From Streptomyces prunicolor NBRC 13075 (GTDB taxonomy: Bacteria; Actinomycetota; Actinomycetes; Streptomycetales; Streptomycetaceae): a DNA stretch of 47,372 bases. Positions within the stretch are counted from its first letter, which is position 1. Every line of letters starts with the position of its first letter. The translations under genes and the position numbers were made by a program. The stretch spans positions 1 through 47,372 of the forward strand of contig NZ_BARF01000139.1 of the NCBI RefSeq assembly GCF_000367365.1, given 5' to 3'. The notes beneath the pieces were generated by a model that saw only the letters and a program-made list of their open reading frames with translations, did not search any database and was not told the origin of the DNA. Below, piece by piece: positions 34,583 to 43,081 of this stretch.

Positions 34583-36106
34583 GTGAGCTTCGGCCCACCT
34601 CCCACCATGTACACCCAGTCCACCGTCGCCGAGGACGGCCGGCGCAAGAAGCGCCGCCGGAACAGGCTGCTCGGACTGCTGGCGGTCGTTCTCGTCGCGG
34701 CCGTGGGCACGGCCGGCCTGCTGGCGGCCGGGGGCGACAACAAGACGGAGGCGACGACCGACAACGCCCCGGCGGCGAGCCAGGGCCGCCTCGACGTCCG
34801 CGAGACCGTGGAGAAACAGCCCGCGAGTACCACCGGAAAGATGGCCGTCCGTTTCTCGGTGGACGACATGAGCCCGGGCGAGGAGTACCAGATGCCCGGC
34901 ATGTGGGCGACGGACAAGATTCTTGCCAAGGGCATCAACAAGACCGTCATCGGCCTGCGCATGGGCACCGACGCCGTCCCGGGCGACGAGAAGTGGAAGC
35001 TCCCCCTCGACGGCCCGATCTGCGGCTACACGCGCCATGTGAACGGCGAGAACCGCACGGCTGTCCTGTACCGGGCCAACGACCGGGGCGGTGCCTACTG
35101 CAACCACGTGGCGTTCTTCGACCTCGACGACGGCAGCGAGGTCTGGGAGACCGACTTCCCCTATTCCAAGCTCGGGGACGAGACGAGCTCCGCGACGGGC
35201 GGTGACGACCAGGACACTCCGAGCGTGACCCTGACGCACGGCACGGTCGTGGTGACCTGGGGAGGTGGCACCGACGCGTACAGCATGACCACGGGGAAGC
35301 GACTGTGGGAGACGACGTCGACCGGCTCCTGCCAGGACATGGGCGCCGCCGGCGGAGGCGCGCTGCTCGTACGCCAGGAGTGCTACCACGACGACGCCCC
35401 TCTCGGCTCGCTGGCAGCCACCACCTACAAGGCCCGCAAGGTGGACCCGAACACGGGCAAGGTCCTGTGGACGTACACCGCCGCGAAGGGGATCCGGGAC
35501 CTCGACATCCCGTCCGCCGAGCCACCTGTCCTGGCCGTCCAGGCCGGCGAGATCGGCATCTCCGAGATGCTCTCCCTCGACGCCAAGGGCAAGATCCGCG
35601 CCGTGGTCCGCCTCCAGAACGGCACCTACGTCGGCGAGTGCGCGTACGACGACTACCTCACCATCGACGACTGCCCGACCATCGCCGTCGGCGACGGCCA
35701 GGTCTTCCTGCGCAGCAAGGAGTCGGGTGAGCTGGTCAACTCCAACTGGCTCATCGGCTTCGACCTGGCGACCGGGAAAACCACCATGAAGTTCGACTCC
35801 GGCCCCGGCTCGCTCCTGTATCCGGTACGGATGAGCGGCGACAAGCTCCTCGCCGTGCGCGTGACCGACCAGCACATCATGCCTTCGGGGCTCGTCAGCC
35901 TGGATCCGAAGACGGGCAAGGAGACCCCGTACCTCTACTTCGATCTGCCGGAGGAGGCAGACCTGATGACGATGACCGACTACAACGACATCGTCGTCCA
36001 GGACGGGCGCATCTTCTTCGGCGTCAAGAAGGCCGAGGGCCCCGCCGCCGGCCAGTCAAAGTGGGTCTATCTCGTCCTGGGCATAGAGAGCATGGCGGTG
36101 AAGTAG
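34583..36106 (+). CDS. Membrane-anchored PQQ-like beta-propeller protein
   Basis: The 507-residue product starts at GTG 34583 after AAAGGAT. A basic N-terminus (RRKKRRRNR) precedes one transmembrane helix (about residues 29-50), so the bulk is outside the cell. The outer part contains repeated propeller blades of the type DLDDGSEVWETDFP, TTGKRLWETTS, DPNTGKVLWTYTA and LDPKTGKETPY, the PQQ/YWTD-like pattern. It lacks an obvious enzyme motif, so a binding or assembly role at the cell surface is likelier than dehydrogenase activity. Its position beside eccD suggests a link with the ESX complex, but it could be independent. It ends at a 26-bp terminator. Confidence 0.85.
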   Translation: MSFGPPPTMYTQSTVAEDGRRKKRRRNRLLGLLAVVLVAAVGTAGLLAAGGDNKTEATTDNAPAASQGRLDVRETVEKQPASTTGKMAVRFSVDDMSPGEEYQMPGMWATDKILAKGINKTVIGLRMGTDAVPGDEKWKLPLDGPICGYTRHVNGENRTAVLYRANDRGGAYCNHVAFFDLDDGSEVWETDFPYSKLGDETSSATGGDDQDTPSVTLTHGTVVVTWGGGTDAYSMTTGKRLWETTSTGSCQDMGAAGGGALLVRQECYHDDAPLGSLAATTYKARKVDPNTGKVLWTYTAAKGIRDLDIPSAEPPVLAVQAGEIGISEMLSLDAKGKIRAVVRLQNGTYVGECAYDDYLTIDDCPTIAVGDGQVFLRSKESGELVNSNWLIGFDLATGKTTMKFDSGPGSLLYPVRMSGDKLLAVRVTDQHIMPSGLVSLDPKTGKETPYLYFDLPEEADLMTMTDYNDIVVQDGRIFFGVKKAEGPAAGQSKWVYLVLGIESMAVK

Positions 36107-36123
36107 CCGCGGCCCCGCACGCA

Positions 36124-36179
36124 CGCGACGGGGGGTGGGGGTCGGCCGAACCCTCGGCCGACCCCCACCCCCCGTCGCG
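36124..36179. terminator. 26-bp perfect terminator between PQQ gene and DUF397 gene
   Basis: The arms 36124-36149 and 36154-36179 pair perfectly over 26 bp around ACCC. The gap between the two convergent genes is only 81 bases, and this hairpin fills most of it, so it can stop transcription from both sides. Confidence 0.95.
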
Positions 36180-36187
36180 CGAAGGCG

Positions 36188-36484
36188 CTACGCGTCCGCC
36201 CCCGGCTCCCCGTCGTGCGGCGCCGGCTCCAGGTCGAACTCCCCGTCCCGGGCGCCCAGCACGAAGGCCGTCCACTCCGCCTCCGTGTACCGCAGCACGG
36301 TGTCCGGGTCGAGCGACGAGCGCATGGCCACCGCACCGTCGGGCAGGTCGGCGATCTCGACGCGCTCCTCGTGCTCCTCCGTGCCCGGCGCGCTGCGCCA
36401 CTCGACACCCGAGATGTCGAGGGCGTACAGCTCGTCCCGCTCCCGCTCCTTGCGTGCCTTGATCTCCTGCTCCGTCTCCGCCAT
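36188..36484 (-). CDS. DUF397-domain protein
   Basis: The 98-residue product starts at ATG 36484 with AAGGGG nine bases upstream. The N-terminal half is a charged helix (ETEQEIKARKERERDEL). The second half carries a DUF397-like pattern: VEWRSAPG, VEIADLPDGAVAMRSSLDP and YTEAEWTAFVLGARDGEFD. In Streptomyces, DUF397 proteins are usually encoded beside XRE-family regulators as small antagonists. No such partner is visible here, so this is an orphan copy whose target is unknown. Confidence 0.8.
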   Translation of the reverse strand: MAETEQEIKARKERERDELYALDISGVEWRSAPGTEEHEERVEIADLPDGAVAMRSSLDPDTVLRYTEAEWTAFVLGARDGEFDLEPAPHDGEPGADA

Positions 36485-36525
36485 GGCGAAGCGACCCCTT
36501 CCGGACGAACCGACGTGATCCACGC

Positions 36526-36561
36526 TCCATCCGTGGACGGAACGCTCCGTCCACGGATGGA
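36526..36561. promoter_or_regulatory. 16-bp perfect palindrome between DUF397 gene and rpsO
   Basis: The arms 36526-36541 and 36546-36561 pair perfectly around ACGC (core CCATCCGTGGACGGA). It lies 42 bases upstream of the DUF397 start in a divergent gap, so it may be an operator or a structured leader. The rest of the 303-base gap holds the rpsO leader. TACGCT at about 36634 is a possible -10 element, without a well-spaced -35. Confidence 0.5.
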
Positions 36562-36787
36562 AGTCACCCTAGTGGCCGTATCCGCCCCGGTCAGGGCCCT
36601 TCACGGACCTGGACCGAGGCATCCCCCCAGGCTGGTACGCTGTGTAGCGGCCGTTTGTGTACGCACCCCTGGAGCTCAGCGCTCCGGAGGCAGCGCCCTA
36701 CGGATCCCGCCTCCCGAGTTACGGAAGCTCCCCTGAGAAGTGGACCAGGGGCACTCGGTGGCACATCTCAGACTACGAGGAGTACGC

Positions 36788-37075
36788 GTGTCGCTCGACG
36801 CCGCTACGAAGAAGCAGCTCATCAGTGAGTTCGGTCAGAAGGAGGGCGACACCGGCTCCCCCGAGGTCCAGGTCGCCATGCTCTCGCGCCGTATCTCGGA
36901 CCTGACCGAGCACCTCAAGACCCACAAGCACGACCACCACTCCCGTCGTGGTCTGCTGATCCTGGTCGGTCAGCGCCGTCGGCTGCTCCAGTACCTGGCC
37001 AAGAAGGACATCCAGCGCTTCCGTGCGCTGGTGGACCGCCTGGGCATCCGCCGCGGTGCTGCGGGCGCCAAGTAA
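36788..37075 (+). CDS. rpsO: 30S ribosomal protein S15
   Basis: S15 binds 16S rRNA early in 30S assembly. The GTG at 36788 follows GAGGAG and gives 95 residues; the longer open frame upstream does not match S15. The sequence shows the family core: KKQLISEFG, DTGSPEVQVAMLSRRI, LTEHLKTHKHDHHSRRGL and RRRLLQYL. It is followed by a 15-bp hairpin and then pnp, the conserved rpsO-pnp arrangement. Confidence 0.98.
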   Translation: MSLDAATKKQLISEFGQKEGDTGSPEVQVAMLSRRISDLTEHLKTHKHDHHSRRGLLILVGQRRRLLQYLAKKDIQRFRALVDRLGIRRGAAGAK

Positions 37076-37086
37076 GACGCCGTGAG

Positions 37087-37124
37087 GGGAGCGGGTCCCG
37101 AAGCGATCGGGAGCCGCTCCCTTT
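37087..37124 (+). terminator. Hairpin after rpsO, likely partial terminator
   Basis: The arms 37087-37101 and 37107-37121 pair over 15 bp with one mismatch and are followed by TTT. It lies 11 bases after the rpsO stop. In studied streptomycetes pnp is also reached by read-through from rpsO, so this is probably leaky. Confidence 0.75.
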
Positions 37125-37432
37125 GCCGTATGTGCGGATTGCCCGTACGTGCGGAAACGTGCGGAGTGTCACTCACGCTTTGTAGTGTGGTAGCACAACG
37201 CACGATGTGAACGCAGAACGTACGACCCAGCACGACCACGTGCGACAGAGCACGACCACGAAGAGGAGAAGCGCGCCTCGCAGCCGCCGGTCCTCGGTAG
37301 TGGCCCCCGGGCAGGAAACCCCGGGTGCTTCGATCGAAGACCGGCCCGCATCAGACAGCGCTTCTCCGCCACCGTCCCCCCGCCACACGGGCGGGGAGGG
37401 ACGAAAGACGACAAGTAACGGAGAAAACGCTA
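37125..37432 (+). promoter_or_regulatory. rpsO-pnp intergenic leader with stem-loops and short repeats
   Basis: This leader contains a 12-base direct repeat (AGCACGACCACG at 37229-37240 and 37249-37260). A nested stem-loop has outer arms GCCGGTC (37286-37292) and GACCGGC (37339-37345), and a smaller CCCCGCC/GGCGGGG hairpin lies just before the pnp ribosome-binding site. In Streptomyces coelicolor this interval is known to hold pnp promoters and RNase III cleavage sites. Which hairpin plays that part here cannot be told by eye. Confidence 0.6.
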
Positions 37433-39652
37433 GTGGAGAACGAGACCCACTACGCCGAGGCCGTCATTGACAACGGTACTTTCGGCACCCGCACCATCCG
37501 CTTCGAGACGGGCAGGCTGGCCAGGCAGGCCGCCGGCTCCGCCGTGGCGTACCTGGACGACGACACCATGGTGCTGTCGGCCACCACTGCCTCCAAGAAG
37601 CCCAAGGAAAATCTCGACTTCTTCCCCCTCACGGTGGACGTCGAGGAGCGGATGTACGCCGCCGGCAAGATCCCCGGCAGCTTCTTCCGCCGTGAGGGCC
37701 GCCCCTCCGAGGACGCGATCCTCACCTGCCGGCTGATCGACCGCCCGCTGCGCCCGTCCTTCAAGAAGGGCCTGCGCAACGAGATCCAGGTCGTCGCCAC
37801 GATCATGGCCCTCAACCCCGACCACCTGTACGACGTCGTGGCGATCAACGCCGCCTCCGCGTCCACGCAGCTGGCCGGTCTGCCCTTCTCCGGCCCGATC
37901 GGCGGCGTCCGCGTCGCGCTGATCAACGGCCAGTGGGTCGCGTTCCCGACGCACACCGAGCTCGAGGACGCCGTCTTCGACATGGTCGTCGCCGGTCGTG
38001 TCCTGGAGGACGGCGACGTCGCGATCATGATGGTCGAGGCCGAGGCCACCGAGAAGACCATCGCGCTGGTCGCGGGCGGCGCCGAGGCGCCCACCGAGGA
38101 GGTCGTCGCCTCCGGTCTGGACGCCGCGAAGCCCTTCATCAAGGTGCTCTGCAAGGCCCAGGCCGACCTCGCCGCCAAGGCCGCCAAGCCGACCGGCGAG
38201 TTCCCGGTCTTCCTCGACTACCAGGACGACGTCCTGGAGGCCCTGACCGCCGCGGTCAAGAGCGAGCTCTCCCAGGCGCTCACCATCGCCGGCAAGCAGG
38301 ACCGCGAGGCCGAGCTGGACCGCGTCAAGGAGATCGCCGCCGAGAAGCTGCTCCCGCAGTTCGAGGGCCGCGAGAAGGAGATCTCCGCCGCGTACCGCTC
38401 GCTGACCAAGTCCCTGGTCCGTGAGCGCGTCATCAAGGACAAGGTCCGCATCGACGGCCGCGGTGTCACCGACATCCGCACCCTGGCCGCCGAGGTCGAG
38501 GCCATCCCGCGCGTGCACGGTTCCGCGCTGTTCGAGCGTGGCGAGACCCAGATCCTGGGCGTCACCACCCTCAACATGCTCCGCATGGAGCAGCAGCTGG
38601 ACACCCTCTCCCCGGTGACCCGCAAGCGCTACATGCACAACTACAACTTCCCGCCGTACTCGGTCGGCGAGACCGGCCGCGTCGGCTCCCCGAAGCGCCG
38701 CGAGATCGGCCACGGAGCGCTCGCCGAGCGCGCCCTGGTCCCGGTCCTGCCGACGCGCGAGGAGTTCCCCTACGCGATCCGTCAGGTCTCCGAGGCCCTC
38801 GGGTCGAACGGCTCGACGTCCATGGGCTCGGTCTGCGCCTCCACCATGTCGCTGCTGAACGCCGGTGTGCCGCTGAAGGCCCCCGTCGCCGGTATCGCCA
38901 TGGGCCTGATCTCCCAGGAGATCAACGGCGAGACGCACTACGTCGCCCTCACCGACATCCTCGGTGCGGAGGACGCCTTCGGCGACATGGACTTCAAGGT
39001 CGCCGGCACCAAGGAGTTCGTCACCGCCCTCCAGCTCGACACCAAGCTGGACGGCATCCCCGCCTCCGTCCTGGCCGCCGCGCTCAAGCAGGCCCGTGAC
39101 GCCCGCCTCCACATCCTCGACGTGATGATGGAAGCGATCGACACGCCGGACGAGATGTCCCCGAACGCCCCGCGGATCATCACCGTCAAGATCCCCGTGG
39201 ACAAGATCGGCGAGGTCATCGGCCCGAAGGGCAAGATGATCAACCAGATCCAGGAGGACACCGGCGCCGACATCACGATCGAGGACGACGGCACCATCTA
39301 CATCGGTGCCGCGCAGGGCTCGCAGGCCGAGGCCGCTCGCGCAGTGATCAACGGCATCGCCAACCCGACCATGCCGGAGGTCGGCGAGCGCTACCTGGGT
39401 ACGGTCGTCAAGACCACCACCTTCGGCGCGTTCGTGTCGCTGCTCCCGGGCAAGGACGGTCTGCTGCACATCTCGCAGATCCGCAAGCTCGCCGGTGGCA
39501 AGCGCGTGGAGAACGTCGAGGACGTCGTCGGCGTGGGCCAGAAGGTCCAGGTCGAGATCGCCGAGATCGACTCCCGCGGCAAGCTCTCCCTCATCCCCGT
39601 CATCGAGGGTGAAGAGAGCGGCGACGACAAGAAGGACGACGACGACAAGTGA
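37433..39652 (+). CDS. pnp: Polyribonucleotide nucleotidyltransferase (PNPase)
   Basis: PNPase degrades RNA 3' to 5' using phosphate and can add tails; in streptomycetes it is the main RNA 3'-polymerase. The GTG at 37433 (GTGGAGAACGAG) after a GGAG site gives 739 residues. Two RNase PH domains flank an all-helical region; the second contains GRGVTDIRTL, GSALFERGETQ and the catalytic-site region GDMDFKVAGT. A KH domain follows (GPKGKM near residue 597), then an S1 domain from about 650 (YLGTVVKTTTFGAFVSLLPG). The tail ends with an acidic-lysine run (DDKKDDDDK). The stop overlaps the next start (GTGA), so the M16 peptidase is coupled. Confidence 0.98.
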   Translation: MENETHYAEAVIDNGTFGTRTIRFETGRLARQAAGSAVAYLDDDTMVLSATTASKKPKENLDFFPLTVDVEERMYAAGKIPGSFFRREGRPSEDAILTCRLIDRPLRPSFKKGLRNEIQVVATIMALNPDHLYDVVAINAASASTQLAGLPFSGPIGGVRVALINGQWVAFPTHTELEDAVFDMVVAGRVLEDGDVAIMMVEAEATEKTIALVAGGAEAPTEEVVASGLDAAKPFIKVLCKAQADLAAKAAKPTGEFPVFLDYQDDVLEALTAAVKSELSQALTIAGKQDREAELDRVKEIAAEKLLPQFEGREKEISAAYRSLTKSLVRERVIKDKVRIDGRGVTDIRTLAAEVEAIPRVHGSALFERGETQILGVTTLNMLRMEQQLDTLSPVTRKRYMHNYNFPPYSVGETGRVGSPKRREIGHGALAERALVPVLPTREEFPYAIRQVSEALGSNGSTSMGSVCASTMSLLNAGVPLKAPVAGIAMGLISQEINGETHYVALTDILGAEDAFGDMDFKVAGTKEFVTALQLDTKLDGIPASVLAAALKQARDARLHILDVMMEAIDTPDEMSPNAPRIITVKIPVDKIGEVIGPKGKMINQIQEDTGADITIEDDGTIYIGAAQGSQAEAARAVINGIANPTMPEVGERYLGTVVKTTTFGAFVSLLPGKDGLLHISQIRKLAGGKRVENVEDVVGVGQKVQVEIAEIDSRGKLSLIPVIEGEESGDDKKDDDDK

Positions 39653-41028
39653 CGTCGACCAGCTCCACGACGACGGCCCGCACCTCCTCGGAGGCGCGGG
39701 CCGTCGCCCGTACCCAAACCCTCATCCAGGGCACGAACGGCATCGGCACGGTCCGTAAGACCACCCTCCCGGGCGGCCTGCGCATCGTCACCGAGACGCT
39801 GCCCTCGGTCCGCTCCGCGACCTTCGGCATCTGGGCACACGTGGGCTCCCGCGACGAGACGCCGTCCCTGAACGGCGCCACGCACTACCTGGAGCACCTC
39901 CTCTTCAAGGGCACGCACAAGCGCAGCGCGCTGGACATCTCCTCCGCGATCGACGCGGTCGGCGGTGAGATGAACGCGTTCACGGCGAAGGAGTACACGT
40001 GCTACTACGCGCGCGTGCTCGACACCGACCTGCCGCTCGCCATCGACGTCGTCTGCGACATGCTGACCGGCTCCCTCATCCGTGAGGACGACGTCAACGT
40101 CGAGCGCGGCGCCATCCTCGAAGAGATCGCCATGACGGAGGACGACCCGGGCGACTGCGTGCACGACCTGTTCGCGCGCACGATGTTCGGCGACAACCCC
40201 CTCGGCCGCCCCGTCCTCGGCACGGTCGACACCGTCAACGCCCTCACCGCGGACCGCATCCGCCGCTTCTACAAGAAGCACTACGACCCGACCCACCTCG
40301 TGGTCGCGGCCGCCGGCAACATCGACCACGACAAGGTCGTACGACAGGTCCGCGCGGCCTTCGACAAGGCGGGCGCCTTCCGCACCCCCGAGGCGGCACC
40401 CATCGCCCCGCGCGACGGCCGCCGCGTGCTGCGCTCCACCGGCAAGGTCGAGCTGATCGGCCGCAAGACCGAGCAGGCGCACGTCGTCCTCGGCATGCCG
40501 GGCCTGGCCCGCACCGACGAGCGCCGCTGGGCGCTGGGGGTCCTCAACACGGCCCTCGGCGGTGGCATGTCCTCCCGCCTCTTCCAGGAGGTCCGGGAGA
40601 AGCGCGGCCTGGCCTACAGCGTGTACTCGTACACGTCCGGCTTCGCCGACTGCGGCCTCTTCGGCGTCTACGCCGGCTGCCGGCCCTCGCAGGTCCACGA
40701 CGTGCTGAAGATCTGCCGCGACGAACTCGACCAGGTCGCCGAACACGGCCTGTCCGACGACGAGATCGGCCGCGCCGTCGGCCAGCTCCAGGGCTCCACC
40801 GTCCTGGGCCTCGAAGACACCGGCGCGCTGATGAACCGCATCGGCAAGAGCGAGCTGTGCTGGGGCGAGCAGATGTCCGTCGACGACATGCTCGCCCGGA
40901 TCGCGTCGGTCACCCCGGACGAGGTCCGCGAGGTCGCCCGCGAGATCCTGGGACAGCGGCCCTCGCTGTCGGTCATCGGCCCGCTCAAGGACAAGCAGGC
41001 GGCCCGACTGCACGACGCCGTCGCCTGA
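39649..41028 (+). CDS. M16-family zinc metallopeptidase (PepR-like)
   Basis: The 459-residue product starts at GTG 39649, overlapping the pnp stop by four bases. The inverted zinc motif HxxEH is His79-Tyr-Leu-Glu82-His83, with further glutamates near 152-159 (VERGAILEEI) for the third ligand. The C-terminal domain holds the R/Y region REKRGLAYSVYSYTSG typical of single-domain M16B peptidases, which act as dimers in a closed chamber. A pnp-M16 peptidase-dapB order is standard in actinobacteria (PepR in mycobacteria). The natural substrate is not known. Confidence 0.93.
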   Translation: MTSTSSTTTARTSSEARAVARTQTLIQGTNGIGTVRKTTLPGGLRIVTETLPSVRSATFGIWAHVGSRDETPSLNGATHYLEHLLFKGTHKRSALDISSAIDAVGGEMNAFTAKEYTCYYARVLDTDLPLAIDVVCDMLTGSLIREDDVNVERGAILEEIAMTEDDPGDCVHDLFARTMFGDNPLGRPVLGTVDTVNALTADRIRRFYKKHYDPTHLVVAAAGNIDHDKVVRQVRAAFDKAGAFRTPEAAPIAPRDGRRVLRSTGKVELIGRKTEQAHVVLGMPGLARTDERRWALGVLNTALGGGMSSRLFQEVREKRGLAYSVYSYTSGFADCGLFGVYAGCRPSQVHDVLKICRDELDQVAEHGLSDDEIGRAVGQLQGSTVLGLEDTGALMNRIGKSELCWGEQMSVDDMLARIASVTPDEVREVAREILGQRPSLSVIGPLKDKQAARLHDAVA

Positions 41029-41036
41029 CACCCGCC

Positions 41037-41073
41037 TTCGGAACCCGTATCCGGTTTCGGAACCCGTATCCGG
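41037..41073 (+). repeat. 18-bp tandem direct repeat before dapB
   Basis: TTCGGAACCCGTATCCGG occurs at 41037-41054 and again at 41056-41073, with one base between. It fills most of the 61-base gap between the M16 peptidase and the dapB ribosome-binding site (AAGGAAG). It may be slippage, or a repeated binding site. Confidence 0.75.
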
Positions 41074-41089
41074 TAAGGAAGCAAGAACG

Positions 41090-41842
41090 ATGAGCAAGCT
41101 GCGCGTGGCGGTCCTCGGTGCCAAGGGCCGGATCGGCGCCGAGGCGGTACGAGCCGTCGAGGCCGCCGAGGACATGGAACTGGTGGCCGCCCTGGGCCGG
41201 GGCGACACCCTGGAGACGCTCACGGCTTCGGGCGCCCAGGTCGCGGTCGAACTGACCACGCCCGCCTCGGTGATGGACAACCTCGACTTCTGCGTGGGCC
41301 ACGGCATCCACGCGGTCGTCGGCACGACGGGCTGGACCGACGAACGCCTCGCGCAGCTCAACGGCTGGCTGGCCAAGTCCCCGGAGACGGGCGTCCTCAT
41401 CGCGCCCAACTTCTCCATCGGGGCCGTACTCACCATGAAGTTCGCGCAGATCGCCGCGCCCTACTTCGAGTCGGTCGAGGTCATCGAACTGCACCACCCG
41501 AACAAGGTGGACGCCCCCAGCGGCACCGCCACTCGCACGGCCCAGCTCATCGCGGAGGCCCGCGCCAAGGCGGGCTCGGCCCCGGCGCCGGACGCCACGA
41601 CCACGGCCCTGGACGGCGCGCGCGGCGCGAATGTCGACGGCATCCCGGTGCACGCCGTCCGGCTGCGTGGCCTACTGGCCCACCAGGAGGTCCTGCTCGG
41701 CGGCGAGGGCGAGACGCTGACCGTCCGCCACGATTCGCTCCACCACAGCAGCTTCATGCCGGGCATCCTGCTCGGCGCCCGCCGCGTGGTGACGACCCCG
41801 GGCCTCACCTTCGGCCTGGAACACTTCCTGGACCTGGGCTGA
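41090..41842 (+). CDS. dapB: 4-hydroxy-tetrahydrodipicolinate reductase
   Basis: DapB makes tetrahydrodipicolinate in lysine and cell-wall meso-DAP synthesis using NAD(P)H. The 250-residue product shows the Rossmann motif GAKGRIG near residues 10-16, GTTGWTDERL and APNFSIGAV. The catalytic and substrate-binding cluster is His135-His136-Pro-Asn-Lys139 followed by VDAPSGTA. ATG 41090 follows AAGGAAG. The second DAP-pathway gene, dapA, lies 2.6 kb downstream in the same direction. Confidence 0.97.
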   Translation: MSKLRVAVLGAKGRIGAEAVRAVEAAEDMELVAALGRGDTLETLTASGAQVAVELTTPASVMDNLDFCVGHGIHAVVGTTGWTDERLAQLNGWLAKSPETGVLIAPNFSIGAVLTMKFAQIAAPYFESVEVIELHHPNKVDAPSGTATRTAQLIAEARAKAGSAPAPDATTTALDGARGANVDGIPVHAVRLRGLLAHQEVLLGGEGETLTVRHDSLHHSSFMPGILLGARRVVTTPGLTFGLEHFLDLG

Positions 41843-41852
41843 GACTCACGAC

Positions 41853-42305
41853 ATGCGCGCCAAACTCACCTACGCCGTCACGGCCGCCGTCCTGGTCTTC
41901 TACTTCGTCCTGGTCGGCAGCCGCGGCGTCATGCTCATACAGTCCGGCACGCTCATCACGGTCACCTTCGGGATCGCGGTCCTGATCCTGCCGGTGATCG
42001 GCATCTGGTTCCTCTGGAAGAACACCCAGTTCGTCCGCAACGCCAACAAGCTCGCCGCCGAACTCGACGCCGAAGGCGGCCTGCCCGTCGACGAGTTGAG
42101 GCGCACCGCCGGCGGCCGCATCGACCGCGACTCCGCCGACGAGGTCTTCGCCAAGCGCAAGGCCGAGACGGAGGACGCCCCCGACGACTGGCGCAGCTGG
42201 TTCCGCCTGGCCGTCGCCTACCACGATGCCCGCGACACCCCGCGCGCCCGCAAGGCGATGCAACGCGCGATCGCCCTGCACGACGGCAGACCCGTCCAAG
42301 CCTGA
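41853..42305 (+). CDS. Small membrane protein with cytosolic helical tail (150 aa)
   Basis: Two hydrophobic helices (about residues 8-28 and 33-54) precede a charged helical tail. The tail ends in a TPR-like helix pair (DWRSWFRLAVAYHDARDTP, then RARKAMQRAIALHDG). It begins 10 bases after dapB and ends before a 13-bp terminator, so it is the last gene of the pnp-peptidase-dapB run. It is a conserved actinobacterial gene at this place by my recollection, with no assigned function. Confidence 0.8.
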   Translation: MRAKLTYAVTAAVLVFYFVLVGSRGVMLIQSGTLITVTFGIAVLILPVIGIWFLWKNTQFVRNANKLAAELDAEGGLPVDELRRTAGGRIDRDSADEVFAKRKAETEDAPDDWRSWFRLAVAYHDARDTPRARKAMQRAIALHDGRPVQA

Positions 42306-42324
42306 ACTCCCGAAACGCCCGTAC

Positions 42325-42369
42325 GCCGAAGGGGCCGCCCCGCACCCACTGCGGACCGGCCCCTTCGGC
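42325..42369. terminator. 13-bp terminator between convergent membrane-protein genes
   Basis: GCCGAAGGGGCCG (42325-42337) pairs perfectly with 42357-42369, with a 19-base loop. It lies 19 bases after the forward gene and 35 bases beyond the end of the reverse gene. Confidence 0.85.
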
Positions 42370-42404
42370 ATACGGCTGTGTGCCTTACGGCTGCTGTCGG
42401 GCGG

Positions 42405-42983
42405 TCAGCTCCGCCGGTACTCGTCGGACCACACTTCGACCGAGTCCGCGGCCCGGTCGAAGGAGGAGGCCCGCGCCACGAAGTCGATGTCGTGCGTGGT
42501 CAGCAGCGCGGTCACATCCTCCGGAGCACGGTCCTTGCGTACGAGGAGCAGCGCCTGCCCCTGCACTGTGCGCGGCAGCCCGAGCCAGCGCACCGGCTGC
42601 TGCACCGTGCGTACGGCGGCGACCCGGTCCCACCGCACCGTGAGGGTGAAGAGGAACCGCACCCGGCGCAGCCCGCGCGCGCTCACCCACACGCCCATGC
42701 GCAGCAGCCGCAGGGCGCAGAGGATGACGACCACCGCGATACCGAGGATCACCGCGGCCTCGGGCCGCGAGCCGGTCAACGCGATGATGACGGCGGCGAA
42801 CAGCACGTACGACGCGAGCAGCAGCACGAGCGCCGCTGCCGCCACCCGCCACGGTCCGGGCCGGTAGGGGCGCCGCCAGCGGTCGCGGTCGTCGAACGGC
42901 AGCGCGAGCTCGTCCGCGGCCTCGAATGCGCGGTCGGCCGTAAGGAAGGGCAGGGGCACGGCTGGTGTCCTCACTGAATCCAT
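42405..42983 (-). CDS. PH-domain membrane protein (192 aa)
   Basis: The start is ATG 42983. After a short hydrophilic N-terminus there are two transmembrane helices (about residues 45-66 and 72-92, rich in Ala, Val and Leu). A domain of about 80 residues follows with the bacterial PH pattern: VSARGLRRVRFLFTLTVRWD, AVRTVQQPVRWLGLP and a final helix DVTALLTTHDIDF. Such bPH proteins are common in actinobacteria; their function is unknown. It is convergent with the dapB operon. Confidence 0.8.
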   Translation of the reverse strand: MDSVRTPAVPLPFLTADRAFEAADELALPFDDRDRWRRPYRPGPWRVAAAALVLLLASYVLFAAVIIALTGSRPEAAVILGIAVVVILCALRLLRMGVWVSARGLRRVRFLFTLTVRWDRVAAVRTVQQPVRWLGLPRTVQGQALLLVRKDRAPEDVTALLTTHDIDFVARASSFDRAADSVEVWSDEYRRS

Positions 42984-43081
42984 GCGTGGGCTGTGCCCGG
43001 TGAGGCTATCCGGCCGTGTTCCCGCTCACCACCGTTGGGGGTCCGGATGAGTCATGGTCAGCTGTACGGCTGCGCGCCAGG

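Noticed and set aside
37430..39469. Long minus-strand open frame opposite pnp
   Set aside because: The plus strand encodes a full PNPase with KH and S1 domains; the antisense frame has no recognisable motif and arises from GC-rich third positions.
39391..41436. Long minus-strand open frame opposite the M16 peptidase and dapB
   Set aside because: Both plus-strand genes show their catalytic motifs; the antisense frame spans their boundary and has no motif.
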